This document shows positions 1 to 9,571 of a DNA stretch of 64,000 nt, in pieces; within the stretch, counting starts at the first letter, position 1, and each line of letters starts with the position of its first letter. The notes beneath the pieces were generated by a model. The model made no database searches. It was not told the DNA's origin and saw only the letters and a list, made by a program, of their open reading frames with translations. The translations under genes were made by a program, and so were the position numbers. Origin of the DNA: Limnohabitans sp. WS1 (GTDB taxonomy: Bacteria > Pseudomonadota > Gammaproteobacteria > Burkholderiales > Burkholderiaceae_C); assembly GCF_003063265.1 (NCBI RefSeq), contig NZ_NERU01000001.1, forward strand, positions 310,001 to 374,000, in the 5' to 3' direction.

Positions 1-20
1 ACCGCTTGAAAGGTCTGACC

Positions 21-2294
21 CTATGAAGGGTTGATGAGGCCTTTGTTGGTTTGACGATCGGCCTTGATGACCGATGATGTGCGTTTGAGGTGGCGCAGCA
101 CTTGCTCCAAATGGCTTGTGTCGCGTACCGCCACCACAAACTTCAACTCGGCCGTGTCTTGGGGCGTTTCCTGACCCATGTCGACGTGCACGATGTCGGT
201 CTCGGCACTGGCCAGTGCCCCAGCCACTCGGGCCAAAACCCCTTTGCCGTTGACCACTGTGACATGGATGGTCGTTTCAAAATTGCGCTTGATTTCATCT
301 GACCACTCCACACCAATGAAGCGCTCGCTGTCCTTGTGTTCGAGTTTTCGGGCTGTTGCACAGTCTCGGGTGTGCACCGCTAAGCCTTCGCCACGGCCCA
401 AATAACCCACGATCTCATCGCCGGGCAAGGGGCGGCAGCAGCGCGAATACACCACCGACGCGTTTTCACTGCCATCCAGGGTAATGGCGCCTTGTGAGAT
501 GGACTCGTGCGCGGTAAACCGTTCGCGTGTCATTAAGAGTGCATCGGGTTTTTGACCGTTTTCAGACAACAAAGCCGTCAAGCGTTTGGCCACAATGGTG
601 GCGATGCGTTTGCCCAATCCAATGTCCATCAGCAAATCGGCTTGGTTGCGGTTGCCGGTGAATCGGAGCAATTTTTCCCACAGGCCTTGATTGACTGGGG
701 CATCGCTGGGCAGTTGGTCGATGCCTTCAGCCCGCAAAGCCTGCGCCAGCAATTTTTCGCCCAACTCGACCGACTCGGTTTGCGCCATGGTTTTGAGGTG
801 GTGGCGAATTTTGGAGCGTGCGCGGCCGGTGCGCACAAAGCCCAGCCATGCGGGGTTGGGGGCGGACACGGGAGCCGTGATCACTTCAATCACATCGCCA
901 TTTTTGAGTTCGGTGCGCAAGGGGACTTGCTCGCCATTGATGCGTGCGGCCATGGCATGGTCACCCACGCGGCTGTGGATGGCGTAGGCAAAGTCCACCA
1001 CCGTGGCACCCCTGGGCAATGCCATGATCTGGCTTTTGGGCGTGAACACGTAGACGGCGTCAGGGAACAAGTCCACTTTGACGTGGTCCCAAAATTCGGC
1101 GGCATCGCGCGTTTCGGTCTGGATGTCCAGCAGAGACTGCAGCCACTGCGTGCCCAGTCGGGCCGACTGGGCGCTGGCCGATTCATGTTCTTTATAAAGC
1201 CAATGGGCGGCCACACCTGACTCGGCCACCAAGTTCATGGCCTCGGTGCGCATTTGAAACTCGACGTTCACACCCGAGGGTCCCACCAGCGTGGTGTGCA
1301 ATGACTGGTAGCCGTTGACTTTGGCGATCGCAATGTGGTCTTTGAACTTGCCCGGCACGGGCTTGTAAATTTGGTGGAGCCATCCCAGTGCGGTGTAGCA
1401 ATCGACGACCGAAGGAACGATCACCCGAAAACCATAAATGTCGGTGACTTGGGCAAAACTCAGGTGTTTTTCGTCCATCTTCTTGTAGATGGAGTAAAGC
1501 GTTTTTTCCCGTCCACTGATGCGAACGCTCATTTTGGCCTGCGCAAAGACAGCTTCGACGTCCGCCTGTACTTTTTGGATCAGGTCGCGGCGGCGATTGC
1601 GGGCGCGTGAGACGGCTTTCGTCAGCACGGCATACCGCCAGGGCAACAAGTGCTTGAAAGCCAGGTCTTGCAGTTCGCGGTAGATTTGATTCAGGCCCAA
1701 ACGGTGAGCGATGGGGGCGTAAATTTCCAGTGTTTCAGAAGCAATGCGGCCCCATTTGCTGCGCGGCATGTCCGACATGGTGCGCATGTTGTGGGTGCGG
1801 TCGGCCAACTTGATGAGGATGACACGCACATCGCGGGCCATGGCCAGCAACATTTTGCGAAACGATTCGGCCTGATTTTCTTCTCGGGTGTTGAATTCCA
1901 GTTTCTCCAACTTGGTCAGACCATCGACCAATTCGGCCACCGGAGAGCCAAAACGCTCGATCAGCGCCACCTTGGTGACGCCGCAGTCTTCCATCGCGTC
2001 GTGCAGCAAGGCCGCTGCCAAGGCTTGTGCGTCCAATTTCCATTCGGTGCACAAAACGGCCACGGCAATGGGATGGGTGATGTAGGGCTCGCCGCTTTTG
2101 CGCATTTGGCCCAAGTGGGCCTCATCGGCAAACTTGTAGGCTCGGCGCACCATGTTGGTGTCGGCATCGTTCAAATACCCCAGTTCCGCTTCGAGCAAGG
2201 CAAAGCTGGCTGCTGCCGCGTTGGCCGCAGCCGGTGCCACAGCCTTGGGGCGGCTGTGGCTGTTGGAAGTGGAGGGAATCGAAGCGGGACTCAT
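21..2294 (-). CDS. spoT: Bifunctional (p)ppGpp synthetase/hydrolase (Rel/SpoT type)
   Basis: Makes and degrades the stringent-response alarmone (p)ppGpp in the cytoplasm. From the chosen ATG the protein has 757 residues. It shows an N-terminal HD hydrolase domain (YITHP near residue 68, LLHDAMEDC near 97), then a RelA/SpoT synthetase domain (GREKTLYSIYKKM, DIYGFRV, NGYQSLHT, about 260-340), a TGS domain (about 410-470, VYVFTPK) and a C-terminal ACT domain (about 680-757). The intact HD pair argues for a hydrolase-competent bifunctional enzyme rather than an E. coli-type RelA. The reading frame stays open 52 codons further upstream, but that stretch runs through the rpoZ terminator and looks non-coding, so I start at 2294. 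It follows rpoZ, the usual order. Confidence 0.95.
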   Translation of the reverse strand: MSPASIPSTSNSHSRPKAVAPAAANAAAASFALLEAELGYLNDADTNMVRRAYKFADEAHLGQMRKSGEPYITHPIAVAVLCTEWKLDAQALAAALLHDAMEDCGVTKVALIERFGSPVAELVDGLTKLEKLEFNTREENQAESFRKMLLAMARDVRVILIKLADRTHNMRTMSDMPRSKWGRIASETLEIYAPIAHRLGLNQIYRELQDLAFKHLLPWRYAVLTKAVSRARNRRRDLIQKVQADVEAVFAQAKMSVRISGREKTLYSIYKKMDEKHLSFAQVTDIYGFRVIVPSVVDCYTALGWLHQIYKPVPGKFKDHIAIAKVNGYQSLHTTLVGPSGVNVEFQMRTEAMNLVAESGVAAHWLYKEHESASAQSARLGTQWLQSLLDIQTETRDAAEFWDHVKVDLFPDAVYVFTPKSQIMALPRGATVVDFAYAIHSRVGDHAMAARINGEQVPLRTELKNGDVIEVITAPVSAPNPAWLGFVRTGRARSKIRHHLKTMAQTESVELGEKLLAQALRAEGIDQLPSDAPVNQGLWEKLLRFTGNRNQADLLMDIGLGKRIATIVAKRLTALLSENGQKPDALLMTRERFTAHESISQGAITLDGSENASVVYSRCCRPLPGDEIVGYLGRGEGLAVHTRDCATARKLEHKDSERFIGVEWSDEIKRNFETTIHVTVVNGKGVLARVAGALASAETDIVHVDMGQETPQDTAELKFVVAVRDTSHLEQVLRHLKRTSSVIKADRQTNKGLINPS

Positions 2295-2350
2295 GGCCTC
2301 AATGTAACGCAAGCTTTTGCTCGACTTTGTGGGGCAAGTTGAATGGGCGT

Positions 2351-2375
2351 AAAAAAAGCCCCAAAAGGAGCTTTT
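2351..2375 (-). terminator. Rho-independent terminator after rpoZ
   Basis: Read on the minus strand, arms AAAAGCTCC and GGGGCTTTT (with one G-T pair) enclose a TTTT loop and run into a T tract. It lies between the rpoZ stop and the spoT start, so spoT probably has its own promoter or depends on readthrough. Confidence 0.7.
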
Positions 2376-2424
2376 GTTTGAGCGATGGCCTTGCGCAAGC
2401 AAGGCGAACGGTCGAGAAAGGTGT

Positions 2425-2625
2425 TCAGGACACGCGCTTGAGCATCTCAATGCCCACTTTGCCAGCGGCGATCTCGCGCAGTGCGGTCACGCCAGGTTTG
2501 TTTTTGCTTTCAATGCGGGGGGTGTGGCCTTGGCTCAGCATGCGGGCGCGGTAGGTGGCAGCCAGAACCAACTGAAAGCGGTTCGGGATCTGTTCCAGGC
2601 AGTCTTCAACGGTGATGCGGGCCAT
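2425..2625 (-). CDS. rpoZ: DNA-directed RNA polymerase subunit omega
   Basis: Small subunit that helps beta-prime fold and assemble into RNA polymerase. The 66-residue product starts [13 protein letters not shown] and contains [14 protein letters not shown], the conserved omega signature that contacts beta-prime; length fits the family. An upstream extension of the frame to 2775 overlaps gmk and is not coding. The gene lies 31 bases downstream of gmk on the same strand and ahead of spoT, the common gmk-rpoZ-spoT order, so gmk and rpoZ are probably cotranscribed. Confidence 0.95.
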   Translation of the reverse strand: MARITVEDCLEQIPNRFQLVLAATYRARMLSQGHTPRIESKNKPGVTALREIAAGKVGIEMLKRVS

Positions 2626-2656
2626 GATGTGTTCCTTGAGAATTGCTGTGCGGGAT

Positions 2657-3277
2657 TCAAGCCATTTTGAGTGCCTGAAAAGTGTCAGGCCGGGCGCGGC
2701 GCTGAACGTGGTATTTGAGCCGCTGAGCGTGAACAACCGCTTTGAGGTCAAACAGGGCACGATCAAATACTTCATTGATTATAACGAAGTCAAATTCTGG
2801 AGCCTGTGCCATCTCAATGGCAGCATTTTGCAGGCGCAGCTCAATGATGTCGGCTGTGTCTTCGCCGCGACGCTCCAGGCGTGAGCGCAGCTCTTCCCAG
2901 CTGGGCGGCAAGATGAAGATCAGCACCGCGTTGGCGTACATCTTTTTGATCTGCAGGGCGCCTTGGTAATCAATTTCCAAAACCACATCGGCACCTTGGG
3001 CCATGCGGTCTTCAATCATCTTTTTGGAGGTGCCATAGCGCTGGCCGTGCACATGGGCCCATTCGACAAAGGCGTCGCCCAGCACCATGGCGTCGAACTC
3101 TTGCGCTGAGGCAAAAAAGTATTCACGGCCATGCTTTTCCTGGCCCCGGGGAGCGCGGGTGGTGTGTGACACGGTGGGTTGTACGCGTGAGTCCAGCTCC
3201 ATCAAGGCCTTGACCAAGCTCGATTTTCCTGCTCCGCTGGGAGCGGCTACGACAAACAGGTTTCCGGGGTAATCCAT
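2657..3277 (-). CDS. gmk: Guanylate kinase
   Basis: Phosphorylates GMP to GDP with ATP, an essential step in guanine nucleotide supply and so in (p)ppGpp metabolism. The 206-residue protein has a P-loop APSGAGKSS at residues 11-19, the GMP-binding segment [19 protein letters not shown] (about 38-56) and a LID region rich in arginine ([10 protein letters not shown]). Length is typical. It lies 11 bases downstream of yicC on the same strand and upstream of rpoZ, which suggests a yicC-gmk-rpoZ transcription unit. Confidence 0.96.
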   Translation of the reverse strand: MDYPGNLFVVAAPSGAGKSSLVKALMELDSRVQPTVSHTTRAPRGQEKHGREYFFASAQEFDAMVLGDAFVEWAHVHGQRYGTSKKMIEDRMAQGADVVLEIDYQGALQIKKMYANAVLIFILPPSWEELRSRLERRGEDTADIIELRLQNAAIEMAQAPEFDFVIINEVFDRALFDLKAVVHAQRLKYHVQRRARPDTFQALKMA

Positions 3278-3288
3278 GCTGAGGCTCT

Positions 3289-4206
3289 TTATTCGATGTT
3301 CTGGACTTGTTCGCGCATTTGCTCGATCAGCACCTTCATGTCCACCGAGATGCGGGTCATTTCGAGCACGGCCGATTTGGAGCCCAAGGTGTTGGCTTCG
3401 CGGTGCAGCTCCTGGATCAAAAAGTCCAGACGCTTGCCAATGTCGCCGCCTTGGGTCAGCAGGCGGGAGAGTTCATCCAGGTGCGAGCGCAGGCGGGTCA
3501 GCTCTTCAGCCACATCAATGCGGATGGCAAAAGAGGTTGCTTCGGTGAGGGCACGGTCTTGTGCGGCCTCGGGCAGGAGGCTGCCATCGGCCAAAGCCAT
3601 GGCGTCCTTCCACCGCTCCAAAAAGCGAAGGCGTTGTTGCTCGACCAGTTGAGGCACGAGCGGCACCGCTTGTTCGGCCAGGCTGCGCAGCTGCGCAATG
3701 TGGCCTATCAGCATCTCTGTCAGACGGGCTCCTTCACGGGCGCGGGCTTCGCGCAGGGCGTCCAGGGCTTGGGATGCCAGCTTCATCCAGGCGGCGTCGT
3801 CAGGGGCTGGCTGGCCCGAGCTGCCTGCGGTCATGCGCAGCACATCGGCCACACTCAAAGCGCGGGCTCCTGGCATCCAGTCTTGAATTTTGTCTTGCAA
3901 GGCCGCGATTTTTTGCAAAGCCTGGTGGTTGGGGGCTTGAAGGGTAGCCGCGTCACCGGCATCCTGGCTGGCACGGACTTCGACTTTGCCACGTTTGATG
4001 TGCCGTGTGATCAGCTCGCGCAGGCCGGGTTCCAGTTGGCGCAATTCCTCGGGCAGGCGAAAACTCAGGTCCAAAAAACGGCTGTTGACGGAGCGGATTT
4101 CCATACCAAGTCGCGCTGTAGGACCCATGGGAGCGGGGGTCTCACCGTCTGCGGGCCTTGGGCTGTGCTGCACGCTGGCATACCCGGTCATACTGTAAAC
4201 TGACAT
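3289..4206 (-). CDS. yicC: YicC family endoribonuclease
   Basis: YicC proteins are conserved next to gmk in many bacteria and have been described as endoribonucleases affecting small RNA turnover. The 305-residue product starts [12 protein letters not shown], the standard N-terminus of YicC_N, and ends with the DUF1732 signature [17 protein letters not shown] followed by a conserved [18 protein letters not shown] tail. Length is slightly above the usual 290, owing to a short insertion after residue 15. Divergent from rph; the 171-base gap between them should hold both promoters. Confidence 0.92.
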   Translation of the reverse strand: MSVYSMTGYASVQHSPRPADGETPAPMGPTARLGMEIRSVNSRFLDLSFRLPEELRQLEPGLRELITRHIKRGKVEVRASQDAGDAATLQAPNHQALQKIAALQDKIQDWMPGARALSVADVLRMTAGSSGQPAPDDAAWMKLASQALDALREARAREGARLTEMLIGHIAQLRSLAEQAVPLVPQLVEQQRLRFLERWKDAMALADGSLLPEAAQDRALTEATSFAIRIDVAEELTRLRSHLDELSRLLTQGGDIGKRLDFLIQELHREANTLGSKSAVLEMTRISVDMKVLIEQMREQVQNIE

Positions 4207-4377
4207 CGATCAAGTTCCTTGTGACAGCGCTTGGCCACACTGACCATCAATGGCCATCCAGCGCTGCAAATGCCCAGCCTAACAGCTGAGCATGAAACGA
4301 GGCATTATCTCAAACTCTTTGGCCTGACCCGCTCGCACTTGGCTGAGCGCAAAGGGCAGCACCATTTCAGCACCAGC

Positions 4378-5136
4378 ATGAACACCACAACTTCTTACGT
4401 CCGTACCGGTCGCGCCAGCGACGCATTGCGCCCTGTGCGCATCACCCGCGGTTATACCGTGCACGCCGAAGGCTCGGTCCTGATCGAGTTCGGTCAGACC
4501 CGCGTGCTGTGCACGGCCTCGGTCGAAGAAAAGGTGCCGGGCCACAAAAAAGGCAGTGGTGAAGGGTGGGTCACGGCCGAATACGGCATGCTGCCCCGCG
4601 CCACCCACACTCGGGGCGACCGCGAAGCCGCTCGTGGCAAACAAAGCGGCCGCACGCAAGAAATCCAGCGCCTGATTGGCCGCTCGCTGCGGGCTGTGTT
4701 TGACCTGAAAAAGCTGGGCGAACGCACCATTCACCTCGATTGTGATGTCTTGCAGGCCGACGGTGGCACGCGCACGGCCAGCATCACGGGCGCTTTTGTG
4801 GCGGCGCAAGACGCCGTCAACTGGCTCATGGCCACGGGCAAACTGAGCGAGTCGCCCATCATCGACCGCGTGGCCGCCATCTCGGTGGGCCTGAAAAACG
4901 GCACCGCCTTGCTGGACTTGGATTACCCCGAAGACTCGGCCTGCGACACTGACATGAACGTGGTCATGACCGGCGCGGGTCACTTTGTGGAAGTGCAGGG
5001 CACGGCCGAGGGCGTGGCTTTTACCCGCGTGGAGATGGACCGCATGCTGGCGCTGGCCGAAAAAGGCATTGCCCAGCTGGTGCAACTGCAAAAGCAGGCG
5101 CACGACGAACCCCAAACCTTGACTTTCAGCGCTTGA
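4378..5136 (+). CDS. rph: Ribonuclease PH
   Basis: Phosphorolytic 3'-to-5' exoribonuclease that trims tRNA 3' ends. The 252-residue form starting [12 protein letters not shown] has the family landmarks: an N-terminal R-rich RPVRIT motif, ILxEFGxTxVLC-like strand (about 30-40), [19 protein letters not shown] (about 60-80) and [19 protein letters not shown] (about 122-140), which carries the phosphate and metal-binding residues. The open frame extends 49 codons further upstream but that part resembles no RNase PH N-terminus. Followed after 13 bases by rdgB, a frequent rph-rdgB pair. Confidence 0.95.
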   Translation: MNTTTSYVRTGRASDALRPVRITRGYTVHAEGSVLIEFGQTRVLCTASVEEKVPGHKKGSGEGWVTAEYGMLPRATHTRGDREAARGKQSGRTQEIQRLIGRSLRAVFDLKKLGERTIHLDCDVLQADGGTRTASITGAFVAAQDAVNWLMATGKLSESPIIDRVAAISVGLKNGTALLDLDYPEDSACDTDMNVVMTGAGHFVEVQGTAEGVAFTRVEMDRMLALAEKGIAQLVQLQKQAHDEPQTLTFSA

Positions 5137-5149
5137 GCACCATCCCTTT

Positions 5150-5764
5150 ATGAAAATCGTTCTGGCCTCCAACAACCCGGGCAAACTGGCCGAGCTGCAG
5201 ACTTTGTTTGCGCCTTTGAACATGACGCTGGTGCGCCAGTCCGAGCTGAACATCCCTGAAGCCGCAGAGCCCTTCAAGACATTCGTTGAAAACGCCTTGG
5301 CCAAAGCCCGGCACGCCGCACAACTCAGTGGCCTGCCTGCTTTGGCGGACGACGCAGGCCTGTGTGTGGATGCCTTTGGCGGACAGCCTGGCGTGGACAC
5401 GGCCTACTACGCCACCCGCTTTGGTTACCCCAAGGGCGACGACACCAACGTGAGCGCTTTGCTGGAACAAATGCAGGGCATCACCCAACGCCGTGCGGCC
5501 ATGGTGAGCACCTTGGTGGCCTTGCGCAGCGCAGACGACCCCGAACCCCTGATCGCGGTGGGGCGGGTGGTGGTGCAGATCACGCCCGAGCGGCGAGGCA
5601 GCAACGGCTTTGGCTTTGATCCGGTCATGTTTTTGCCCGAGTTTGGCAAGACCTTTGCCGAGCTGCCCGCCGAAGTCAAAAACGCCCACAGCCACCGAGG
5701 TCGCGCCGCACAAGCCATGCTGGCGCTGATGCGCGAGCGCTGGATGGATGCCCCGGCTGCATAA
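5150..5764 (+). CDS. rdgB: Non-canonical purine NTP pyrophosphatase (dITP/XTP)
   Basis: Housecleaning enzyme that hydrolyses dITP, ITP and XTP to monophosphates so that deaminated purines are not built into nucleic acids. The 204-residue protein begins MKIVLASNNPGKLAEL, holding the SNNxxK substrate motif at residues 7-12, followed by LADDAGLCVDAFGGQPGVDTA (about 65-85) and FGFDPVMFLPE (about 150-160). Length fits HAM1/RdgB. Close coupling to rph upstream and hemW 17 bases downstream suggests one rph-rdgB-hemW operon. Confidence 0.95.
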   Translation: MKIVLASNNPGKLAELQTLFAPLNMTLVRQSELNIPEAAEPFKTFVENALAKARHAAQLSGLPALADDAGLCVDAFGGQPGVDTAYYATRFGYPKGDDTNVSALLEQMQGITQRRAAMVSTLVALRSADDPEPLIAVGRVVVQITPERRGSNGFGFDPVMFLPEFGKTFAELPAEVKNAHSHRGRAAQAMLALMRERWMDAPAA

Positions 5765-5781
5765 CTCTTTTTGAGCTTTCC

Positions 5782-6993
5782 ATGAACCCCATGTTGGACC
5801 CGATGCACGCCATGCGCCCAGGCGTGTTGCAGCTCAGCAGCCTGCCGCCCTTGTCGCTGTATGTTCACCTGCCTTGGTGCATCAAAAAATGTCCTTACTG
5901 CGATTTCAACTCGCACGAGTTGCGTGCCGGGGCCGATGCACCATCCACGCAAGACGCCTACATCGATGCACTGTTCGCCGATCTCGAGGCCAGCTTGCCC
6001 TTGATCTGGGGCCGCAGCATCCAGACCGTGTTTTTGGGTGGTGGCACACCCAGCCTGTTTTCTCCTGAAGCGATAGACCGTTTGGTGGGCGGCATACGCG
6101 CCCGCGTGCGCTTGGCACCTGACGCCGAAATCACCATGGAGGCCAACCCTGGCACTTTCGAGAAAGACCGCTTTAAGGCCTTCCGCCAAGCGGGCATCAC
6201 CCGTTTGTCGATTGGCGTGCAGAGTTTTGACAATGCGCATTTGAAAGCGCTGGGTCGGGTGCACGACCGCGACCAAGCCTTGGCCGCCGTGACGGAAGCT
6301 GCACAGGTGTTTGACACCTTCAACTTGGACTTGATGTACGCCTTGCCAGGCCAAACCCTGCAAGGCCTGACACAAGACATCCAAACCGCCTTGGCCTTTG
6401 TGCCACCGCACATCTCGATTTATCACCTGACGATCGAGCCCAACACCGTGTTTGCCAAGTTTCCGCCTTCCTTGCCCGAAGACGATCAGGCCTACGAGAT
6501 GATGGACCGGATCACTGAGTTGACGGCACAGGCGGGTCTGGAGCGTTACGAGGTGTCGGCTTACGCCAAGCCTGGACACAGGTGCTCACACAACCTCAAC
6601 TATTGGCAATTTGGTGATTATTTGGGCATTGGCGCGGGAGCGCACAGCAAGCTCAGTTTTGCGCACCGTGTGTTGCGCCAAGTGCGTTACCGCGAGCCCG
6701 CTTTGTACATGCTCCAAGCCATGAAGGGCGAGCCTGTGACACAAAGCAAGGAAGTGCCTCGCCAAGAACTGCCTTTTGAATTCATGCTCAATGCGCTGCG
6801 TTTACGGGGTGGGTTTGCGCTGGCCGATTACGTGGACCGCACGGGTTTGGCGCTCAACAGCCTTCAAAAAGGGTTGCTGGAGGCCGAGCAAAAAGGCTTG
6901 ATTGGCAGAGACCTGCACCGGGTCTGGCCGACAGACAGGGGGTTTGACTTCTTAAGTGACTTACAGGCGCTGTTTTTGGCTGAAAGTGTCTGA
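5782..6993 (+). CDS. hemW: Radical SAM family heme chaperone HemW
   Basis: HemW-type proteins bind heme and an iron-sulfur cluster and deliver heme to respiratory proteins; they were long annotated as oxygen-independent coproporphyrinogen oxidase. The 403-residue product has the radical SAM motif CIKKCPYC (CxxxCxxC, near residue 35) preceded by YVHLPWC, then FLGGGTPSLF, MEANPGTFE and RLSIGVQSF, and the C-terminal HemW domain. No second cysteine cluster typical of true HemN is evident. Third gene of the rph-rdgB-hemW set. An earlier GTG or later ATG start cannot be excluded. Confidence 0.92.
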   Translation: MNPMLDPMHAMRPGVLQLSSLPPLSLYVHLPWCIKKCPYCDFNSHELRAGADAPSTQDAYIDALFADLEASLPLIWGRSIQTVFLGGGTPSLFSPEAIDRLVGGIRARVRLAPDAEITMEANPGTFEKDRFKAFRQAGITRLSIGVQSFDNAHLKALGRVHDRDQALAAVTEAAQVFDTFNLDLMYALPGQTLQGLTQDIQTALAFVPPHISIYHLTIEPNTVFAKFPPSLPEDDQAYEMMDRITELTAQAGLERYEVSAYAKPGHRCSHNLNYWQFGDYLGIGAGAHSKLSFAHRVLRQVRYREPALYMLQAMKGEPVTQSKEVPRQELPFEFMLNALRLRGGFALADYVDRTGLALNSLQKGLLEAEQKGLIGRDLHRVWPTDRGFDFLSDLQALFLAESV

Positions 6994-7016
6994 AACCTGA
7001 AGATTTCCTTGTGCAT

Positions 7017-7385
7017 TCACAGGGAAAGTGTTTGGTGGGCCTGCTGCATGGACTGGCCCAATGTGTTGAAGTATTCCAGCGTGCGCTCAGACGGAATCAG
7101 GAACTTGGCGCGTCGGTCTCCCTCTTGGCTTTGTGCCATGAGCATTTCTTTGTCGCGCAGGCGGGTGATGCGTTTGTGCAGAGTGGCCGGAGAGCCCAAA
7201 TCTTCCAAGGCAATGGCCTCACGCACGGTCATGGGGTTTTTTTCGTACCACCTCAGCACCACCGCTTGTAACAAAGCCTCTTCGTTGGCGTCCATCTCCA
7301 ATCCGACAGGAAGCACCTGAATGGCTTTGGTGAGCTTCAGGAAGCGCAAATAAGCTGCAGCGAACGGGCTATTGGTTTTTTCCAT
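7017..7385 (-). CDS. Small winged-helix (MarR-like) transcriptional regulator
   Basis: A 122-residue cytoplasmic protein with one recognisable winged-helix region (about 35-100): MTVREAIALEDLGSPATLHKRITRLRDKEML is a helix-turn-helix followed by the wing QSQEGDRRAKFLIPS. This pattern is seen in MarR-like regulators that lack long flanking helices. No ligand-binding domain is visible. It lies 66 bases downstream of a Bug receptor gene on the same strand, with an inverted repeat between them, so it may be cotranscribed with that gene or have its own promoter. Target genes are unknown. Confidence 0.7.
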   Translation of the reverse strand: MEKTNSPFAAAYLRFLKLTKAIQVLPVGLEMDANEEALLQAVVLRWYEKNPMTVREAIALEDLGSPATLHKRITRLRDKEMLMAQSQEGDRRAKFLIPSERTLEYFNTLGQSMQQAHQTLSL

Positions 7386-7390
7386 AATTT

Positions 7391-7442
7391 TTCGATTTTA
7401 ACGAATTAATCATATGCCACGTTGCTTTTGACAACATGGCAT
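7391..7442. promoter_or_regulatory. Two inverted repeats between Bug gene and winged-helix gene
   Basis: ATGCCA-c-GTTG at 7414-7424 and CAAC-a-TGGCAT at 7432-7442 form an 10-of-11-pair hairpin with a 7-base loop. Nearer the start codon, TTCG-N7-CGAA (7391-7405) is a second short palindrome. They may be a weak terminator plus an operator for the small regulator; neither function can be proven here. Confidence 0.35.
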
Positions 7443-7451
7443 CCATGGTGT

Positions 7452-8438
7452 TCAAGGTGACGTGATTTTTCTTTCTCGGATGATGCGACCCCAGGTGGCT
7501 GTTTCACTGACCATGTAACGCGCCAGCTCATCGCGCGAGCCTGGCATGGGGGTTAAACCATGTTTGTTGAGTTGTTCTACCACGTCTGATGCTGTCAATA
7601 CTTTGACCAATTCGGTGTTCCATCGATCTAAAACCGGTTTGGGCACTTTGGATGAGGCCACGAAGGCGTACCAGTTGGTGGCATTGAATCCTGGATAGCC
7701 CGATTCCGCAATCGTGGGGATGTGCGGTAATGCACCCAGGCGTTGTGTGCCTGTGCTGGCCAGGGGAATGATCTTGCCCGCCTCGATGTGAGGTGCTGCT
7801 GTGGCCATGGTGGCATACCAGGCTGCCACACGGCCACCCAGCAAGTCCTGCAGTGCAGCTGCGCCGCCTTTGTAGGGGACATGCAAGGTGTCGAGTTTGG
7901 CCATGTCGTTGAGCAATTCGCCCGCCAAATGAGATGCGGAGCCTGGGCCGGTGGACGCAAAATCGAGTTTGCCGGGGTTCTTTTTGGCGGCCGCAATGAA
8001 TTCGGCAAACGTCTTGATGCCCGTGCCGGGGTGCACCACCAACACGTTGGGAAAGTTCACGGCCATGGTCAGCGGGGCCAAGTCTTTCACCGGATCGTAG
8101 GGGAGCTTCATCATGTGGGGTGCAATGGTCAGCGGACCCACAGAACCCAACAAGAGCACACTGCCATCGGATGGGCCGGTGGCGGTGTACTGGTGGGCGA
8201 TGTTGCCGCCTGCACCGGCTTTGTTTTCCACGGTGACGGCGACGCCCAGGTTTTCACCCAGTTTTTTGGCAATGATCCGAGCGCCTGTGTCGGCTGCGCC
8301 GCCCGGCACAAAACCCACGACCATGCTGATGGTCTTTTTAGGTGGGAACTCCTGCGCGGTGGCCTGAGTCAAGGGCGTCAGCATGGCCGCAATGGCGCAG
8401 CAGGTGGAAAGGATCAAGTGGCGTGGCATGGTGTGCAT
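7452..8438 (-). CDS. Bug family tripartite tricarboxylate transporter substrate-binding protein
   Basis: Periplasmic receptor of the Bug (TctC) family, which binds small carboxylates and related solutes. From ATG 8438 the product is 328 residues with a signal peptide (LILSTCCAIAAMLTPLTQATAQ) and the Bug hallmark ISMVVGFVPGGAADTGAR just after cleavage, then VENKAGAGGNIA and a DFASTGPGSASHLAGELL strand-turn typical of the ligand pocket. No TctA or TctB membrane gene is nearby, so the receptor is an orphan here. Divergent from an IclR regulator 270 bases away, a frequent arrangement for Bug genes controlled by their neighbour. Ligand unknown. Confidence 0.88.
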   Translation of the reverse strand: MHTMPRHLILSTCCAIAAMLTPLTQATAQEFPPKKTISMVVGFVPGGAADTGARIIAKKLGENLGVAVTVENKAGAGGNIAHQYTATGPSDGSVLLLGSVGPLTIAPHMMKLPYDPVKDLAPLTMAVNFPNVLVVHPGTGIKTFAEFIAAAKKNPGKLDFASTGPGSASHLAGELLNDMAKLDTLHVPYKGGAAALQDLLGGRVAAWYATMATAAPHIEAGKIIPLASTGTQRLGALPHIPTIAESGYPGFNATNWYAFVASSKVPKPVLDRWNTELVKVLTASDVVEQLNKHGLTPMPGSRDELARYMVSETATWGRIIRERKITSP

Positions 8439-8684
8439 GGTTGAAAACGGGGTCAGTGTGGTTGAACAGGGGCTAGGCGGGTCGCTTGGCTGGCTTGAAG
8501 CCAGATAAAACAAACAACTCCAATGTTGTCGCAAATTGTCCCGTTCTTCGCCCCAAAGTCAGCGAACGAACAGTCGCATCAATAAAAGCATGACCTGCTC
8601 GGCGCACTGCGTTCAATTTCCCAACTGATTATTTTTCAAAATTAATTCCAAAATCAGTATCTCTGTGAAAACAACACCGCACAA

Positions 8685-8709
8685 TACAATAATTTCGCTA
8701 TTCGAAATT
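8685..8709 (+). promoter_or_regulatory. Possible promoter with IclR autoregulatory operator
   Basis: A perfect inverted repeat, AATTTCG-CTATT-CGAAATT (8691-8709), directly abuts the ATG of the iclR-type gene. TACAAT at 8685-8690 could be a -10 box, placing transcription start inside the palindrome and leaving a leader of about a dozen bases with no Shine-Dalgarno. A regulator bound here would occlude the promoter. The -35 region is poor. Confidence 0.4.
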
Positions 8710-9546
8710 ATGAGCAGCAAACAGACCGCCGGTCCTTCTTCGAGCCGTCGACAAACACGCCAGACCGGGGTGTTTGTGAGAACAACGCCGGGCAGCCAAT
8801 CTCTGGAGCGGGGGCTGAGAATTTTGCGCACCTTCCGGCATGGTGTGGATTCACTGACCAATGCTGACATTGCCGAGCGAACGGGGCTGGTGCGGCCCAC
8901 AGTGAGTCGGCTCTGCCGCTCCTTGGTGGACAGTGGGTTTCTCGAGTTTGATCGTCAGCAAAACGCCTACCGTTTGAGTGTGGCCAGTTTGAGTCTGGCT
9001 TTGTCGTTCAGGTCCACAGAGCCTGAACTGGACGTGGCGCTTCCTTTGATGCGCGAGTTGGCTCAGAGCCGGAAAGTCAATGTGAGCCTGGCCACGGCAG
9101 ACCAGCTGGAGATGGTCTATGTGGAAACCGTTCGATTCAGTCGACAAGGCGTTTTCAGGCACCAAGCGGCCGGCAGTCGGATTCCGATGGCCATCACTTC
9201 CTTGGGTCGCGCCTATCTGGCGGGCATGCCTGCCTTGCAACGCCAATGCTTGCTTGAAAAAATGCAATCTGCGCAGGGCAAGGATTGGCCAAAAACGCAA
9301 GAGCAGCTGCAGCAAGCCCTCCAGCAATTCGAGCTGAGCGGCTTTTGTTACACCCAATGGCAGCCGGGCATGGGCTCAGTCGCTTCGCCCATTCAGTCAC
9401 CCAGCGGCAGAACTTACGCCATCCACATCAGCTATCACATCGAATCGCCTGACTCGGAGACCCGTCAGATGGATGCGTACGCAGCACTGCTGAGCCATCT
9501 GGTGCACGACGTCAAGGCGGCATGGGCAGAAAAAATCGGCGATTGA
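8710..9546 (+). CDS. IclR family transcriptional regulator
   Basis: A 278-residue regulator with an N-terminal winged helix-turn-helix (about 30-95: SQSLERGLRILRTF, LTNADIAERTGLVRPTVSRL) and a C-terminal IclR effector domain (about 110-270, with YVETVRFS, PMAITSLGRAYLAGM and a truncated GMGSVASPI pocket strand). I choose ATG 8710 because a candidate -10 box and a palindrome lie immediately before it; an in-frame GTG at 8665 would add 15 residues. It faces the Bug receptor gene across a shared control region and may regulate that gene in response to a carboxylate ligand. Confidence 0.88.
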   Translation: MSSKQTAGPSSSRRQTRQTGVFVRTTPGSQSLERGLRILRTFRHGVDSLTNADIAERTGLVRPTVSRLCRSLVDSGFLEFDRQQNAYRLSVASLSLALSFRSTEPELDVALPLMRELAQSRKVNVSLATADQLEMVYVETVRFSRQGVFRHQAAGSRIPMAITSLGRAYLAGMPALQRQCLLEKMQSAQGKDWPKTQEQLQQALQQFELSGFCYTQWQPGMGSVASPIQSPSGRTYAIHISYHIESPDSETRQMDAYAALLSHLVHDVKAAWAEKIGD

Positions 9547-9571
9547 AGACCCTCACCCCAACGCCAAGCCA

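Noticed and set aside
552..1220. Long plus-strand open frame opposite spoT
   Set aside because: Antisense shadow of a conserved gene; no domain and no ribosome site. The same applies to the long opposite frames at 4279, 29027, 32008, 47692, 50251, 52177, 57711 and 59196.
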